Positions 46,275-54,792 of a DNA stretch of 64,000 nt are shown here, piece by piece (the stretch's first letter is position 1; every line of letters starts with the position of its first letter). A program made the translations under genes and the position numbers. Origin of the DNA: Absicoccus porci (GTDB lineage: Bacteria > Bacillota_I > Bacilli_A > Erysipelotrichales > Erysipelotrichaceae); NCBI RefSeq assembly GCF_003725415.1, contig NZ_RJQC01000001.1, positions 302,773 to 366,772 on the forward strand. The letters run 5' to 3'. The notes under the pieces were generated by a model. That model was not told where the DNA came from, did no database searches, and saw only the letters and a program-made list of their open reading frames with translations.

Positions 46275-47110
46275 GTTATGTTTTAGAAAATGAATATTTA
46301 TATTTGGAATGTATCGAAGCTGGTGGTGAAATCCAACATTTGATCAATAAACAAACCCAAGAAGAAATCATGTATCAAGGTGATCAAGGTTGGGGTGGTA
46401 AAAATCCAACGTTGTTTCCTATGGTTGGAAATACTTATACAGGATCTTATGTGATTGATGGCAAGACTTATTCAATGAAAAATCATGGATTGATTCGTTA
46501 TGCGACTTTGCAAGGTAAACAAGAAAAAGATCGATTGATTTTTTCTTTAGATGCGAATGATTCTACGTTGAAACAATATCCATTTTCTTTTCATTATGAA
46601 ATTCAATATCAATTGATCAAAAACCAAGTAAAGATTCAGTATCGAATTGAAAACACCGGATCGAAGGATATGCCATTTGGTTTTGGTTTACATCCTGGTT
46701 TCCAATTACACGATACCTTTTCTTCGTATTTCTTATCTTTTGATGGAAATACCAACTTGGAACAACTACATATGTATGAAACGCCGTCTCATTGGGAAAA
46801 AGTAGAAACAAAAGGATGGCAACTGAATCGACAAGATTTAGAAAAATACAAAACTATGATTTATCGTGGTCTACAAAGCCAAACATTAACGTTGATGCAT
46901 AAGGATGAAAAGGTATTACGTTTGCATGTAAGTGATTATCCTTTTTTAGCTATTTGGTCCAGTCCGACACCATCGGATTTCATTTGTATTGAACCATGGT
47001 GGTCTCATGCGGATTATGATCCCAATACCAAGGATTTCTACCATCGCGAAGGAACCAAGATCTTAAAACCAAATGAGGCATTCTGTCCTAGCTATACGAT
47101 TGAAGTGTAA
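46271..47110 (+). CDS. Aldose 1-epimerase family protein
   Basis: Protein of 279 residues with the galactose-mutarotase-like fold: GGWGGKNPTLFPMVGNTY-like N-terminal strands, PFGFGLHPGFQL (catalytic His) and a C-terminal CIEPWWSHAD block typical of the LacX/YihR-like aldose-1-epimerase family. Interconverts sugar anomers. ATGA overlap with the HAD gene. The exact sugar is unknown. Confidence 0.88.
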   Translation: MSYVLENEYLYLECIEAGGEIQHLINKQTQEEIMYQGDQGWGGKNPTLFPMVGNTYTGSYVIDGKTYSMKNHGLIRYATLQGKQEKDRLIFSLDANDSTLKQYPFSFHYEIQYQLIKNQVKIQYRIENTGSKDMPFGFGLHPGFQLHDTFSSYFLSFDGNTNLEQLHMYETPSHWEKVETKGWQLNRQDLEKYKTMIYRGLQSQTLTLMHKDEKVLRLHVSDYPFLAIWSSPTPSDFICIEPWWSHADYDPNTKDFYHREGTKILKPNEAFCPSYTIEV

Positions 47111-47135
47111 CTAGAAAGTGTTGTACAATTGAAAT

Positions 47136-47876
47136 ATGAAAAAATGGATCTATCGAATTATCATGCTTGTTTGTATTTGTGTATTTGGATACAGTGCTTT
47201 CCATCTCTACCAAATTTATAGTGACAAGCATCAAGTTGAACAAGAAACTCAAACCTATCAAAAAATGGCGACAAGTAGTAAGGATAGTCAAGTGTTGAAT
47301 CCAGATTGGGATGCTCTCCAACAATCGGCTCCCGATATCGTAGCTTGGTTATATGTACCGGGTTGTGATATTAATTTCCCAGTTGTCCAAGGAAGTGATA
47401 ACTCGTATTATTTGGATCACACGACGGGTAAACAATCCAGTCCGTATGGCTCGATTTTCTTGGATTACAAGGCGAATAATCAGTTTATGGATGATAACTC
47501 CATTATTTATGGTCATTCGGTCGAAGGTGGCGGTATGTTTACCAATTTAAAGAATTTCACGGATGAAAGTTTCTTTAATAAGCATGATTGCTTCTATTTG
47601 TTGACGCCAAATGGCAATTATAAATGTACGATTTATACATTTGCTAAAACAACCGATTCGTCGAGTTTCTATACAACGGCATTTGGTTCATATCGAGATG
47701 AAACATTAGCCAAATGGGTAAGTGATGCCATGTATAGTCGTGCGGTTGATACAACATCGACTCATTTTGTATCTTTATCGACTTGTAACTTGGATTATGG
47801 TTTCCATTCCAATCAGCGATATGTGCTGACAGGAGCTATGGAAGCTTGGACAGATCCAATTACCGTAAGTGATTGA
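47136..47876 (+). CDS. srtB: Class B sortase
   Basis: Membrane-bound transpeptidase of 246 residues with one N-terminal helix (about 3-25). Active-site His is in SIIYGHSVEGGGMF, Cys in LSTCNLDYG (TLxTC-like), and Arg in SNQRYVLTG. Class B sortases attach surface proteins or build pili. Its partner is not adjacent; the nearest anchored candidate is the MucBP protein at 54793, whose sorting motif is of a different sort, so the link is unproven. Confidence 0.93.
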   Translation: MKKWIYRIIMLVCICVFGYSAFHLYQIYSDKHQVEQETQTYQKMATSSKDSQVLNPDWDALQQSAPDIVAWLYVPGCDINFPVVQGSDNSYYLDHTTGKQSSPYGSIFLDYKANNQFMDDNSIIYGHSVEGGGMFTNLKNFTDESFFNKHDCFYLLTPNGNYKCTIYTFAKTTDSSSFYTTAFGSYRDETLAKWVSDAMYSRAVDTTSTHFVSLSTCNLDYGFHSNQRYVLTGAMEAWTDPITVSD

Positions 47877-47905
47877 TTTGTGGTATAGTAATGTAGGTTT
47901 ACGTT

Positions 47906-48982
47906 ATGAAAATTTGTATTGTGACTGGAGGTACAGGCGGACATATTTATCCAGCTGTGGCATTGGCAGATACGTTCCGTCATTTGTATCCTCAATGTGA
48001 AATATTATTTATAGGAAATGATGACCGGATGGAAGCCCAAGTGATTCCGTCCTTAGGTTATCAGTTTTTGTCGTTACATACATCCGGATTGGTTGGCAAT
48101 GCTTTTCAAAAAGGGAGAGCTGTGGGCCAATTGGTAGTGGCACGTCAAAAAGCCAAGGGATATTTGCGCGAATTTGGTCCAGATATCGTGATTGGATTTG
48201 GTGGTTATGTGAGTGCACCTGTTATGATGGCAGCTTGCAGTTTACATATTCCAACAATGATTCATGAACAAAACTCCATTGTGGGTCGTTCCAATCAATT
48301 GGTGATGAATCGTGTCGATGCGATTGTAACGTGTTATGAAAAGTGTGAAGAAGTATTCCCTAAAAACAAAATTCATTTGTTGGGAAACCCACGAGCAACG
48401 ATTGCCCAAAAGGCACCGTTAGATCAGGCATACTATGATTCTTTAGGCCTGGATCCTAAGAAAAAGACGATTTTAGTGATGATGGGGTCATTGGGATCGA
48501 GCAGTGTCAATGCGCTGATGAAAGACGCATTGGGAAGTGTGGATACAACTTCTTTGCAGTTTTTATATGTGTGTGGAAAAGATAACAGTAAAGATATTCA
48601 TATGTTTGATGACGTGAAAGATATTCACGTTGTAGATTATGTAGATACATTAAAAATATATAAAAAGATGGATGGATTGATTTGTCGTGCTGGAGCAACA
48701 ACCATTGCCGAATTAACTGCATTAGGTATACCAGCTATTTTGATTCCATCGCCATATGTGGCAGCCAATCATCAATACTACAATGCACGACAGCTTGTAG
48801 ATCGACATGCTGCTTATATGATAGAAGAGAAGGATCTGAATGCGGATACCTTATCTCAAACAATCCAAACTTTATTTTTAGATCCGGCGGAAATGGCTGA
48901 AGTGTCTAAAAATGCGCGGAAATTGGGTAAACCACAAGCCGCATACGATATGATTTCTTTGTGTGAGTCTTTGATAAAATAG
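47906..48982 (+). CDS. murG: UDP-GlcNAc:lipid I GlcNAc-transferase MurG
   Basis: Makes lipid II on the inner face of the membrane. The 358-residue protein opens with the G-loop TGGTGGHIYPAVALAD; HEQNSIVGRSN is the lipid-binding block, and CRAGATTIAELTALGIPAILIPSPYVAANHQYYNA the UDP-GlcNAc site. First of a murG-murB-divIB division and wall cluster. Confidence 0.97.
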   Translation: MKICIVTGGTGGHIYPAVALADTFRHLYPQCEILFIGNDDRMEAQVIPSLGYQFLSLHTSGLVGNAFQKGRAVGQLVVARQKAKGYLREFGPDIVIGFGGYVSAPVMMAACSLHIPTMIHEQNSIVGRSNQLVMNRVDAIVTCYEKCEEVFPKNKIHLLGNPRATIAQKAPLDQAYYDSLGLDPKKKTILVMMGSLGSSSVNALMKDALGSVDTTSLQFLYVCGKDNSKDIHMFDDVKDIHVVDYVDTLKIYKKMDGLICRAGATTIAELTALGIPAILIPSPYVAANHQYYNARQLVDRHAAYMIEEKDLNADTLSQTIQTLFLDPAEMAEVSKNARKLGKPQAAYDMISLCESLIK

Positions 48983-48997
48983 AAAAGAGGCCCCCGA

Positions 48998-49897
48998 ATG
49001 TCAATGATCGAACGTTTAGAAACCTATGCGAATATTAAAACAAATGAACCTATGAGTAAACATACAACTTATCATGTAGGTGGTAATGTTGATTATTATA
49101 TATATCCTGACAATTTTTTATCGTTGATGCGTGTAATCAATATATTGGAAGAAGCCAATATTCCATTTTATACAATTGGTCGTGGATCCAATATCTTATT
49201 TAGTGATAAACCATTTCATGGTGCCATTATTAATTTAGATCGCTCATTGAATGACTTCTATTTTGAACCCGACGGAACGTTGGTTTGTCAAGCCGGATGT
49301 TCCATTATCAATATTTCTGTGGAAGCTATGAAGAAAAAACTGACTGGCTTAGAATGGTCCAGTGGAATTCCTGGTTCCGTAGGCGGTGCATTATATATGA
49401 ATGCCGGTGCCTATCGAAGTGATATGAGCCATGTGGTACAGGATGTACTCACCTTGCGAGATGGTCGAATTGAATGGATTGATCAAGATGAATTGGATTT
49501 TGGCTATCGCCATTCGGTCTTTCAAAAACATAAGGATTGGGTCATTTTAGGTGCTCGTTTACAGTTGCATCCCGGTGATTCGGAAGAGATTCGTGACTTG
49601 ATGAATTCACGTCGTCAACGTCGTATGAATACACAGCCTTTGGATAAACCTTGTGCTGGCAGTGTTTTTCGAAATCCAGAATCGATTCCGGCATGGAAGT
49701 TGATTGATCAAATGGGGTATCGAGGCTATCAAATTGGTGGTGCGCGTGTATCGGATAAACATAGCAATTTTATTGTGAATGAAAACAATACCGCAACAGC
49801 AAGCGATATTCGTGATTTGATTCAGATGATTCGTCAAGAAGCAAAAGAGAAATATGATATTTCCTTAATTACAGAAGTGGAGCAATTAAATTGGTAA
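48998..49897 (+). CDS. murB: UDP-N-acetylmuramate dehydrogenase MurB
   Basis: FAD enzyme of 299 residues forming UDP-MurNAc. TIGRGSNILFSD is the FAD pyrophosphate loop, SGIPGSVGGALYMNAGAY the flavin site, and CAGSVFRNP the catalytic Ser of the type IIb form. Complete. Seven bases overlap with the next gene's TTG start. Confidence 0.96.
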   Translation: MSMIERLETYANIKTNEPMSKHTTYHVGGNVDYYIYPDNFLSLMRVINILEEANIPFYTIGRGSNILFSDKPFHGAIINLDRSLNDFYFEPDGTLVCQAGCSIINISVEAMKKKLTGLEWSSGIPGSVGGALYMNAGAYRSDMSHVVQDVLTLRDGRIEWIDQDELDFGYRHSVFQKHKDWVILGARLQLHPGDSEEIRDLMNSRRQRRMNTQPLDKPCAGSVFRNPESIPAWKLIDQMGYRGYQIGGARVSDKHSNFIVNENNTATASDIRDLIQMIRQEAKEKYDISLITEVEQLNW

Positions 49898-50910
49898 CTC
49901 GTTGGCGCCGATGGCTAAGAGACATGTCGCTCAAAACATGCATTCTTTTAACTGTCTTAGTGATGGCTTTAACTTCTTTTGGTGTATATTATTTTTCCTT
50001 TGATGCGTTGGCACATGTTTTAAGTTGTACGGGAAATTATTATTTGACTGATTATCAGATCTATAGTTTAGCAGGGATTAGTTATCAATCTCGTATGTGG
50101 CTTGTGCCTTCTATGGTCTATGAAAAACGGATTGAAAAAATGCCGTTAGTTGAAGATGCTTCTGTGCAAAAAGAGCGAAATGGACGATTATTGATGCGTG
50201 TGCAAGAGAAAGTTGTGATTGGTTATTATACGAAAAATAATCAATACTATATGTTGACCATTGATAATGAATCCATTCCAATCGAAAAGGCATATATGAA
50301 GACAATTGTGCATTTTCCTCTATTGAATGGGTTTAGTGCTGCACAACGAAAAAAGATTTGTGCTGTTTTCAAAAAGAACGAGAAAACGCTGACACGAGCG
50401 GTTATTGAAAAGATTGCGGAAATGGTTCCTTATAAAACTTCTTTTGATAAAAATATGATCAAAATGACGATGCAAGATGGAAATGTGGTTTATACATCCA
50501 TCAGTTCTTTGGTCATGATGGCAAAGTATCAAGCGATGTTAACTCGTCTGGAAGGTAAGAATGTATGTCTATTATTGGATGGAACCAATGATGCGATTGA
50601 AAAGATTGATTGTGATGAATTGAATGGCAAGAAAACTTCGAGCTCATCATCTAAATCGTTGAAGAAAACAGATACGAAACAAGAGAGTTCAACGGATACA
50701 CAAAGCAGTGATCAGACAACTACACAAGATACGACCCAAGATACAACCAGTCAAGATACGACAACCACAACAGATGATTCTGGTCTTGTATTGGATGAAT
50801 CAACTGGTCTTTACTACGATTCAACAAGTGGCTACTACATGGATCCGTATAGTGGTACCTATTATGTATGGGATGATACAACACAATCTTTACAGCCACT
50901 TTCGGAATAA
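49891..50910 (+). CDS. Cell-division protein FtsQ/DivIB with tyrosine-rich tail
   Basis: Bitopic protein of 339 residues: short basic cytosolic N-terminus, one helix (about 15-37), a POTRA-type and beta domain (45-225), then a long Ser/Thr/Asp/Gln linker and a final segment GLYYDSTSGYYMDPYSGTYY rich in aromatic repeats. The start is TTG 49891 with GTGGAG before it; ATG 49924 is the alternative. Position after murG-murB supports DivIB. The tyrosine-rich end is unusual for FtsQ. Confidence 0.85.
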   Translation: MVTRWRRWLRDMSLKTCILLTVLVMALTSFGVYYFSFDALAHVLSCTGNYYLTDYQIYSLAGISYQSRMWLVPSMVYEKRIEKMPLVEDASVQKERNGRLLMRVQEKVVIGYYTKNNQYYMLTIDNESIPIEKAYMKTIVHFPLLNGFSAAQRKKICAVFKKNEKTLTRAVIEKIAEMVPYKTSFDKNMIKMTMQDGNVVYTSISSLVMMAKYQAMLTRLEGKNVCLLLDGTNDAIEKIDCDELNGKKTSSSSSKSLKKTDTKQESSTDTQSSDQTTTQDTTQDTTSQDTTTTTDDSGLVLDESTGLYYDSTSGYYMDPYSGTYYVWDDTTQSLQPLSE

Positions 50911-50969
50911 TTTGTCTTAGTTTACAGAAATAGGTATAATAAGGATTGATATAAGAGGAGGGTAACTCT

Positions 50970-51329
50970 ATGCCAATTAATAAATCAACCGAATATGGAA
51001 ATATTTCCATTTCATTAGATGCGATTGCCTCTTTAGCAGGAGGTACAATTACGGAGTGTTATGGCGTTGTCGGTATGGCAAGCCAAAAAGTCGTTCGTGA
51101 TGGTTGGGCTGAATTATTGAAAAAGGAAAACTATTCTCGTGGTGTCATCGTGCGCCAACAAGAGAATGGATTGGTATTGGATCTATATATTATCGCCCTA
51201 CAAGGAATCAAGTTGGGTGAAATCGTACAAGAAGCGCAAAAACGAGTGAAGTATGTGATTGAAAAGACCTTGGAAATCAAAGTGGAAGCGGTCAATATCA
51301 CGGTGCAAGGTGTACGAGTAGCCAAGTAG
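50970..51329 (+). CDS. Asp23/Gls24 family envelope-stress protein
   Basis: Protein of 119 residues, YloU-like: SISLDAIASLAGGTITECYGVVGMAS at the start and VNITVQGVRV at the end are family signatures. Ribosome site GAGGAGG. It is followed by the DAK2 gene, the conserved Firmicutes yloU-yloV pair. Associates with the envelope; precise role not known. Confidence 0.93.
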   Translation: MPINKSTEYGNISISLDAIASLAGGTITECYGVVGMASQKVVRDGWAELLKKENYSRGVIVRQQENGLVLDLYIIALQGIKLGEIVQEAQKRVKYVIEKTLEIKVEAVNITVQGVRVAK

Positions 51330-51338
51330 GGAGTTAGA

Positions 51339-53000
51339 ATGATGGAACAAATTAACGGACAGAGTTTAAAAGAAATGTTACGTTCCGGTATGAACAATTT
51401 GAAAAATCATTCCGCACAAATTGATGCGTTGAATGTTTTCCCCGTACCGGATGGTGATACAGGAACAAATATGACATTGACATTTACCAATGGAGTAAAA
51501 GCCGCATTGGATGTCAACGAAGATCATGTTGGTCACATTTTAAAAGCTTTATCGCGTGGTTTATTAATGGGTGCCCGTGGTAACTCAGGCGTTATCACTT
51601 CACAGATTTTCCGTGGGATTTATCAAGCTTTAGAAGAAAATGAAACAATGGATGCGATGCAGTTGGCACATGCGTTGGTCAATGGATCACGCGTGGCTTA
51701 TCGTGCTGTCATGCGTCCAGTCGAAGGAACGATTTTGACCGTTGTTCGTGAAGCAGCGGATTATACATATGCTTATACGGTAACAGAAGAAGTCAAAGAT
51801 TGTACCGCTGTTATGGCAAAGATGATGGAAGAGGCCAATGCATCGTTAGAGCGTACACCGGAATTATTGCCAGTATTGGCAGAAGTTGGTGTTGTTGATA
51901 GTGGTGGAAAAGGTCTATGTACTATTTTAGAAGGTTTCCTATTAGCGATGGAAGGCAAGCCAGTTGTTGCTCAGGAAATTCAGGCCAATGAACAAGCTGC
52001 CCAAACCAAAGTCGATAATGATGGCGAAGGCGAATACGGTTTCTGTACCGAATTTATCTTGCATTTAAGTGAGACGGGTAAGAAGAATTTCTCCGAAGAA
52101 GGTATCCGTGATGAATTGGCTTCCATTGGTAATTCATTGGTATGTGTTCAAGATGATGATTTGGTTAAAGTGCATGTGCATACGCTTGAACCATATACAG
52201 CTTTGAAAATGGGTCGTCGACAAGGTAAATTTGTCAAGATCAAAGTAGAGAATATGCAGCAACAACACGATCATATCGTGGAATTGGAAGAAGCCAAAGA
52301 ATTAGAAAAAGAAATCGAAACACCACAAAAGAAAGCAGAACATAAGACATATGCGATCATTACTGTAGCACCTGGTGCAGGTATTGATGAAATGTTTAAA
52401 GAATATCGTGCCGATGTTGTGATTGGTGGCGGTCAAACAATGAATCCAAGTACAGAAGATTTTGTATCAGCTGTCAATCAATTGAATGCGGATCACATCT
52501 TTATTTTGCCAAACAATTCCAATATTGTTTTGGCAGCCCAACAAGCCAAAGATGTTTGTGAAGGACAAGACATTCATGTCTTGCCAGCAAAGACGATTCC
52601 ACAAGGATTATCTGCTTGTATCATGTTCAATCCTGATGCCGATTTGGATACGAACTTAAGTGAAATGCAAGAAGCTATTGACCATGTGAAATCTGGTGAA
52701 GTTACCTATGCCATTAAAGATACGACGTATGAAGGTCGGGCCATCAAGAAAGGGGAATACATGGGTATCTATGGTAAAACCATTGCTGCCAGTGTTCCAG
52801 ATTGCATGGAAGCTAGCAAGAAATTGTTGGATACAATGCTAGATGATGATAGTGAACTGGTTACGTTGATCTATGGTAAGGATACAACGGAAGAACAAGC
52901 GAACGAATTAGCAAACTACATTGAAGAAAACAGTGATGCCGAAGTTGAAATTCATGAAGGAAAACAACCGGTATATCCATTTATTATTGGTGTAGAGTAG
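51339..53000 (+). CDS. DAK2-domain fatty acid kinase-like protein (YloV/FakA)
   Basis: Protein of 553 residues. DAK phosphatase/kinase domain at the N-terminus with NVFPVPDGDTGTNMTLTF (metal-binding Asps) and RGARGNSGVITSQIFRG; middle and C-terminal DegV-like FakB-binding region from about 330 (VAPGAGIDEMFKEYRADVVIGGGQTMNPS). With FakB proteins it phosphorylates exogenous fatty acids. Start at 51339 or 51342. Confidence 0.93.
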   Translation: MMEQINGQSLKEMLRSGMNNLKNHSAQIDALNVFPVPDGDTGTNMTLTFTNGVKAALDVNEDHVGHILKALSRGLLMGARGNSGVITSQIFRGIYQALEENETMDAMQLAHALVNGSRVAYRAVMRPVEGTILTVVREAADYTYAYTVTEEVKDCTAVMAKMMEEANASLERTPELLPVLAEVGVVDSGGKGLCTILEGFLLAMEGKPVVAQEIQANEQAAQTKVDNDGEGEYGFCTEFILHLSETGKKNFSEEGIRDELASIGNSLVCVQDDDLVKVHVHTLEPYTALKMGRRQGKFVKIKVENMQQQHDHIVELEEAKELEKEIETPQKKAEHKTYAIITVAPGAGIDEMFKEYRADVVIGGGQTMNPSTEDFVSAVNQLNADHIFILPNNSNIVLAAQQAKDVCEGQDIHVLPAKTIPQGLSACIMFNPDADLDTNLSEMQEAIDHVKSGEVTYAIKDTTYEGRAIKKGEYMGIYGKTIAASVPDCMEASKKLLDTMLDDDSELVTLIYGKDTTEEQANELANYIEENSDAEVEIHEGKQPVYPFIIGVE

Positions 53001-53026
53001 GGCATGGCAACATGCTCTTTTTTTTG
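53001..53026 (+). terminator. Terminator after the DAK2 gene
   Basis: GGCATG-GCAA-CATGCT followed by a run of T. Confidence 0.75.
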
Positions 53027-53089
53027 GTTATATGACAAGTCAACTAGGGTATGATCAAGTAAGAAGAAAGAAAGCAATAAAAAGAAGTG

Positions 53090-53128
53090 AAAAACGGGCA
53101 AGTAATAATTTATTACTCGCTCGTTTTT
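53090..53128. repeat. Inverted repeat in the spacer before the IS3 element
   Basis: AAAAACG.GC.AGTAATAA is mirrored by TTATTACT.GC.CGTTTTT. It can act as a bidirectional terminator separating the housekeeping cluster from the inserted element. Confidence 0.5.
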
Positions 53129-53209
53129 AGTCTAATGGTAAGTCTAAAAAATTTAATATTAAACAAAAGCATATGAATTTTATGTTGATATACTCAACCA
53201 ATAGGGGGG

Positions 53210-54666
53210 TGCGGACAAATTCTTGGACCTTGTTATTTCAAATTAGTCCCAGACTTTGCCTGTACTCCATAGGGCTCAAATAGCCCAACGATGCCTTTAT
53301 TCTTTTGGTATTGTACCATATGATATAATCATTGATAATCTCTACAAACGTTTCAATTGTTACACCAACAAAATTTCGGCCATAAAACATCTCATTCTTC
53401 ATCCTGCCAAAGAATCCTTCACATGCCGAATTATCCGGTGAGCAACCTTTCTTAGACATGCTTCTGGTATATCCATACTTATTCATTCTATTAATCCATC
53501 CAGGCCATCGGTAATGACACCCCCGATCGCTATGAACTATTGGTTTCTCATCTTCTTTTAGCTTAGAATGATAATCATCCAACATGCTATTGACCAAATC
53601 TGCATTAGGGTTGCTACTTACTGTCCAACTTGGTATCATTCCATCAAAACAGTCTACTATTGGTGAAAGATATACTTTTCCTGCAGGTATTGAGAATTCT
53701 GTGATATCTGTCAGCACCTTTTCATTGGATTTTTCTGAATGAAAATCTCTATTGATAATATTCTCTGCCGCTTCACTTATTTCTCCTTGATAGGAGCTAT
53801 ACTTCTTGTGTTTTCTGACTTTTACTACTAGATTATTATCTTTCATGATTTGTCTTACGATTTTTTCAGATACAATGATATTATCTTTTCTCAGTAGTGA
53901 ATGGATCCTTCTATAACCGTATCTTTCCTTGTTTTCTTTGAATAATTTAATAATTTTTACCTTTATTGCCTCATATTTATAAGGTGATTGTTGTATCTTG
54001 TGCTGATAAAAGTAACTGCTCTTGGATATCTGAAGTTTTGCAAGAAGCAGGGACAATGCATATTTATTCCTTAGGGCATCGATTATCATTGTCTTCTCTG
54101 CGTTTTTCAGTCTTAACAGATCGATGCCCTGATCTTTTTTTAATATTTCTATTGTCTGTCTTAATATATCGTTTTCTAGCTCCAGATCTCTTATCTTAGC
54201 TGCCAGTTCAATATTATTATCGGAACCCTTATCAGCATCTTCATTAACGATCAAAGCTCCTCTTGGCAAATCTTTCTTTTTATTCATTATCGCCGCTGCA
54301 CCTCCAGATAAATACAGCTTTCTCCAACTATAAATACTCGTCCTTGAATATCCGTATTCTTCTGATATTGATTTTATGTCTTCTCCTTCTTCAAAGCAAC
54401 GGTGAAGTATTTCAAGTTTTATTTCTAATGATGGATGACGCCTGTGCCCTGGTGAATCTGTAGCATCATATTTCTTGCGTTTCTTTTCGATATCTCGATT
54501 CTTGATCCAAGTATACATATTTTGTCTGCTTGGATATCCGAGTTTATGAATTACCTTAGCTATCGATCCAGTTTCATCATACAATTGAAGTGCTTTCTTT
54601 TTCTCTTCCTCCGTAAACGACATTTTTCTTCCTCCCTGTCATCGTCGGTCCAAGAATTTGTCCGCA
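53210..54666 (-). mobile_element. IS3-family insertion sequence with perfect 20-bp ends
   Basis: TGCGGACAAATTCTTGGACC at 53210-53229 is the exact reverse complement of 54647-54666, giving TG...CA ends. Weaker mirror similarity continues outward (ATAGG.GG on both sides), so the true ends may lie a few bases further out. About 1.46 kb, one transposase gene. Intact in appearance; no clear target duplication was resolved. Confidence 0.9.
53238..54623 (-). CDS. IS3-family transposase, single fused frame
   Basis: Transposase of 461 residues containing the OrfA part (two helix-turn-helix units, LQLYDETGSIAKVIHKLGYPSRQNMYTWIK and HRCFEEGEDIKSISEEYGYSRTSIYSWRK), a leucine-zipper-like linker near 130-165, HTH_21, and an rve integrase core with DDE residues in LTDITEF, VHSDRGCHY and PDNSACEGFFGRMK. 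Most IS3 members join OrfA and OrfB by frameshifting; here they are one frame. Confidence 0.93.
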   Translation of the reverse strand: MSFTEEEKKKALQLYDETGSIAKVIHKLGYPSRQNMYTWIKNRDIEKKRKKYDATDSPGHRRHPSLEIKLEILHRCFEEGEDIKSISEEYGYSRTSIYSWRKLYLSGGAAAIMNKKKDLPRGALIVNEDADKGSDNNIELAAKIRDLELENDILRQTIEILKKDQGIDLLRLKNAEKTMIIDALRNKYALSLLLAKLQISKSSYFYQHKIQQSPYKYEAIKVKIIKLFKENKERYGYRRIHSLLRKDNIIVSEKIVRQIMKDNNLVVKVRKHKKYSSYQGEISEAAENIINRDFHSEKSNEKVLTDITEFSIPAGKVYLSPIVDCFDGMIPSWTVSSNPNADLVNSMLDDYHSKLKEDEKPIVHSDRGCHYRWPGWINRMNKYGYTRSMSKKGCSPDNSACEGFFGRMKNEMFYGRNFVGVTIETFVEIINDYIIWYNTKRIKASLGYLSPMEYRQSLGLI

Positions 54667-54792
54667 CCTCCTATCCCTCAACCTTTACAAATATATTAAA
54701 AGGAGTTAAAATATTGTTAATAAAATCATTAAATATACAAGTAATATAAATATTGTATATTGATGTACATTTATGAGAAAAGGGGTTATTTT

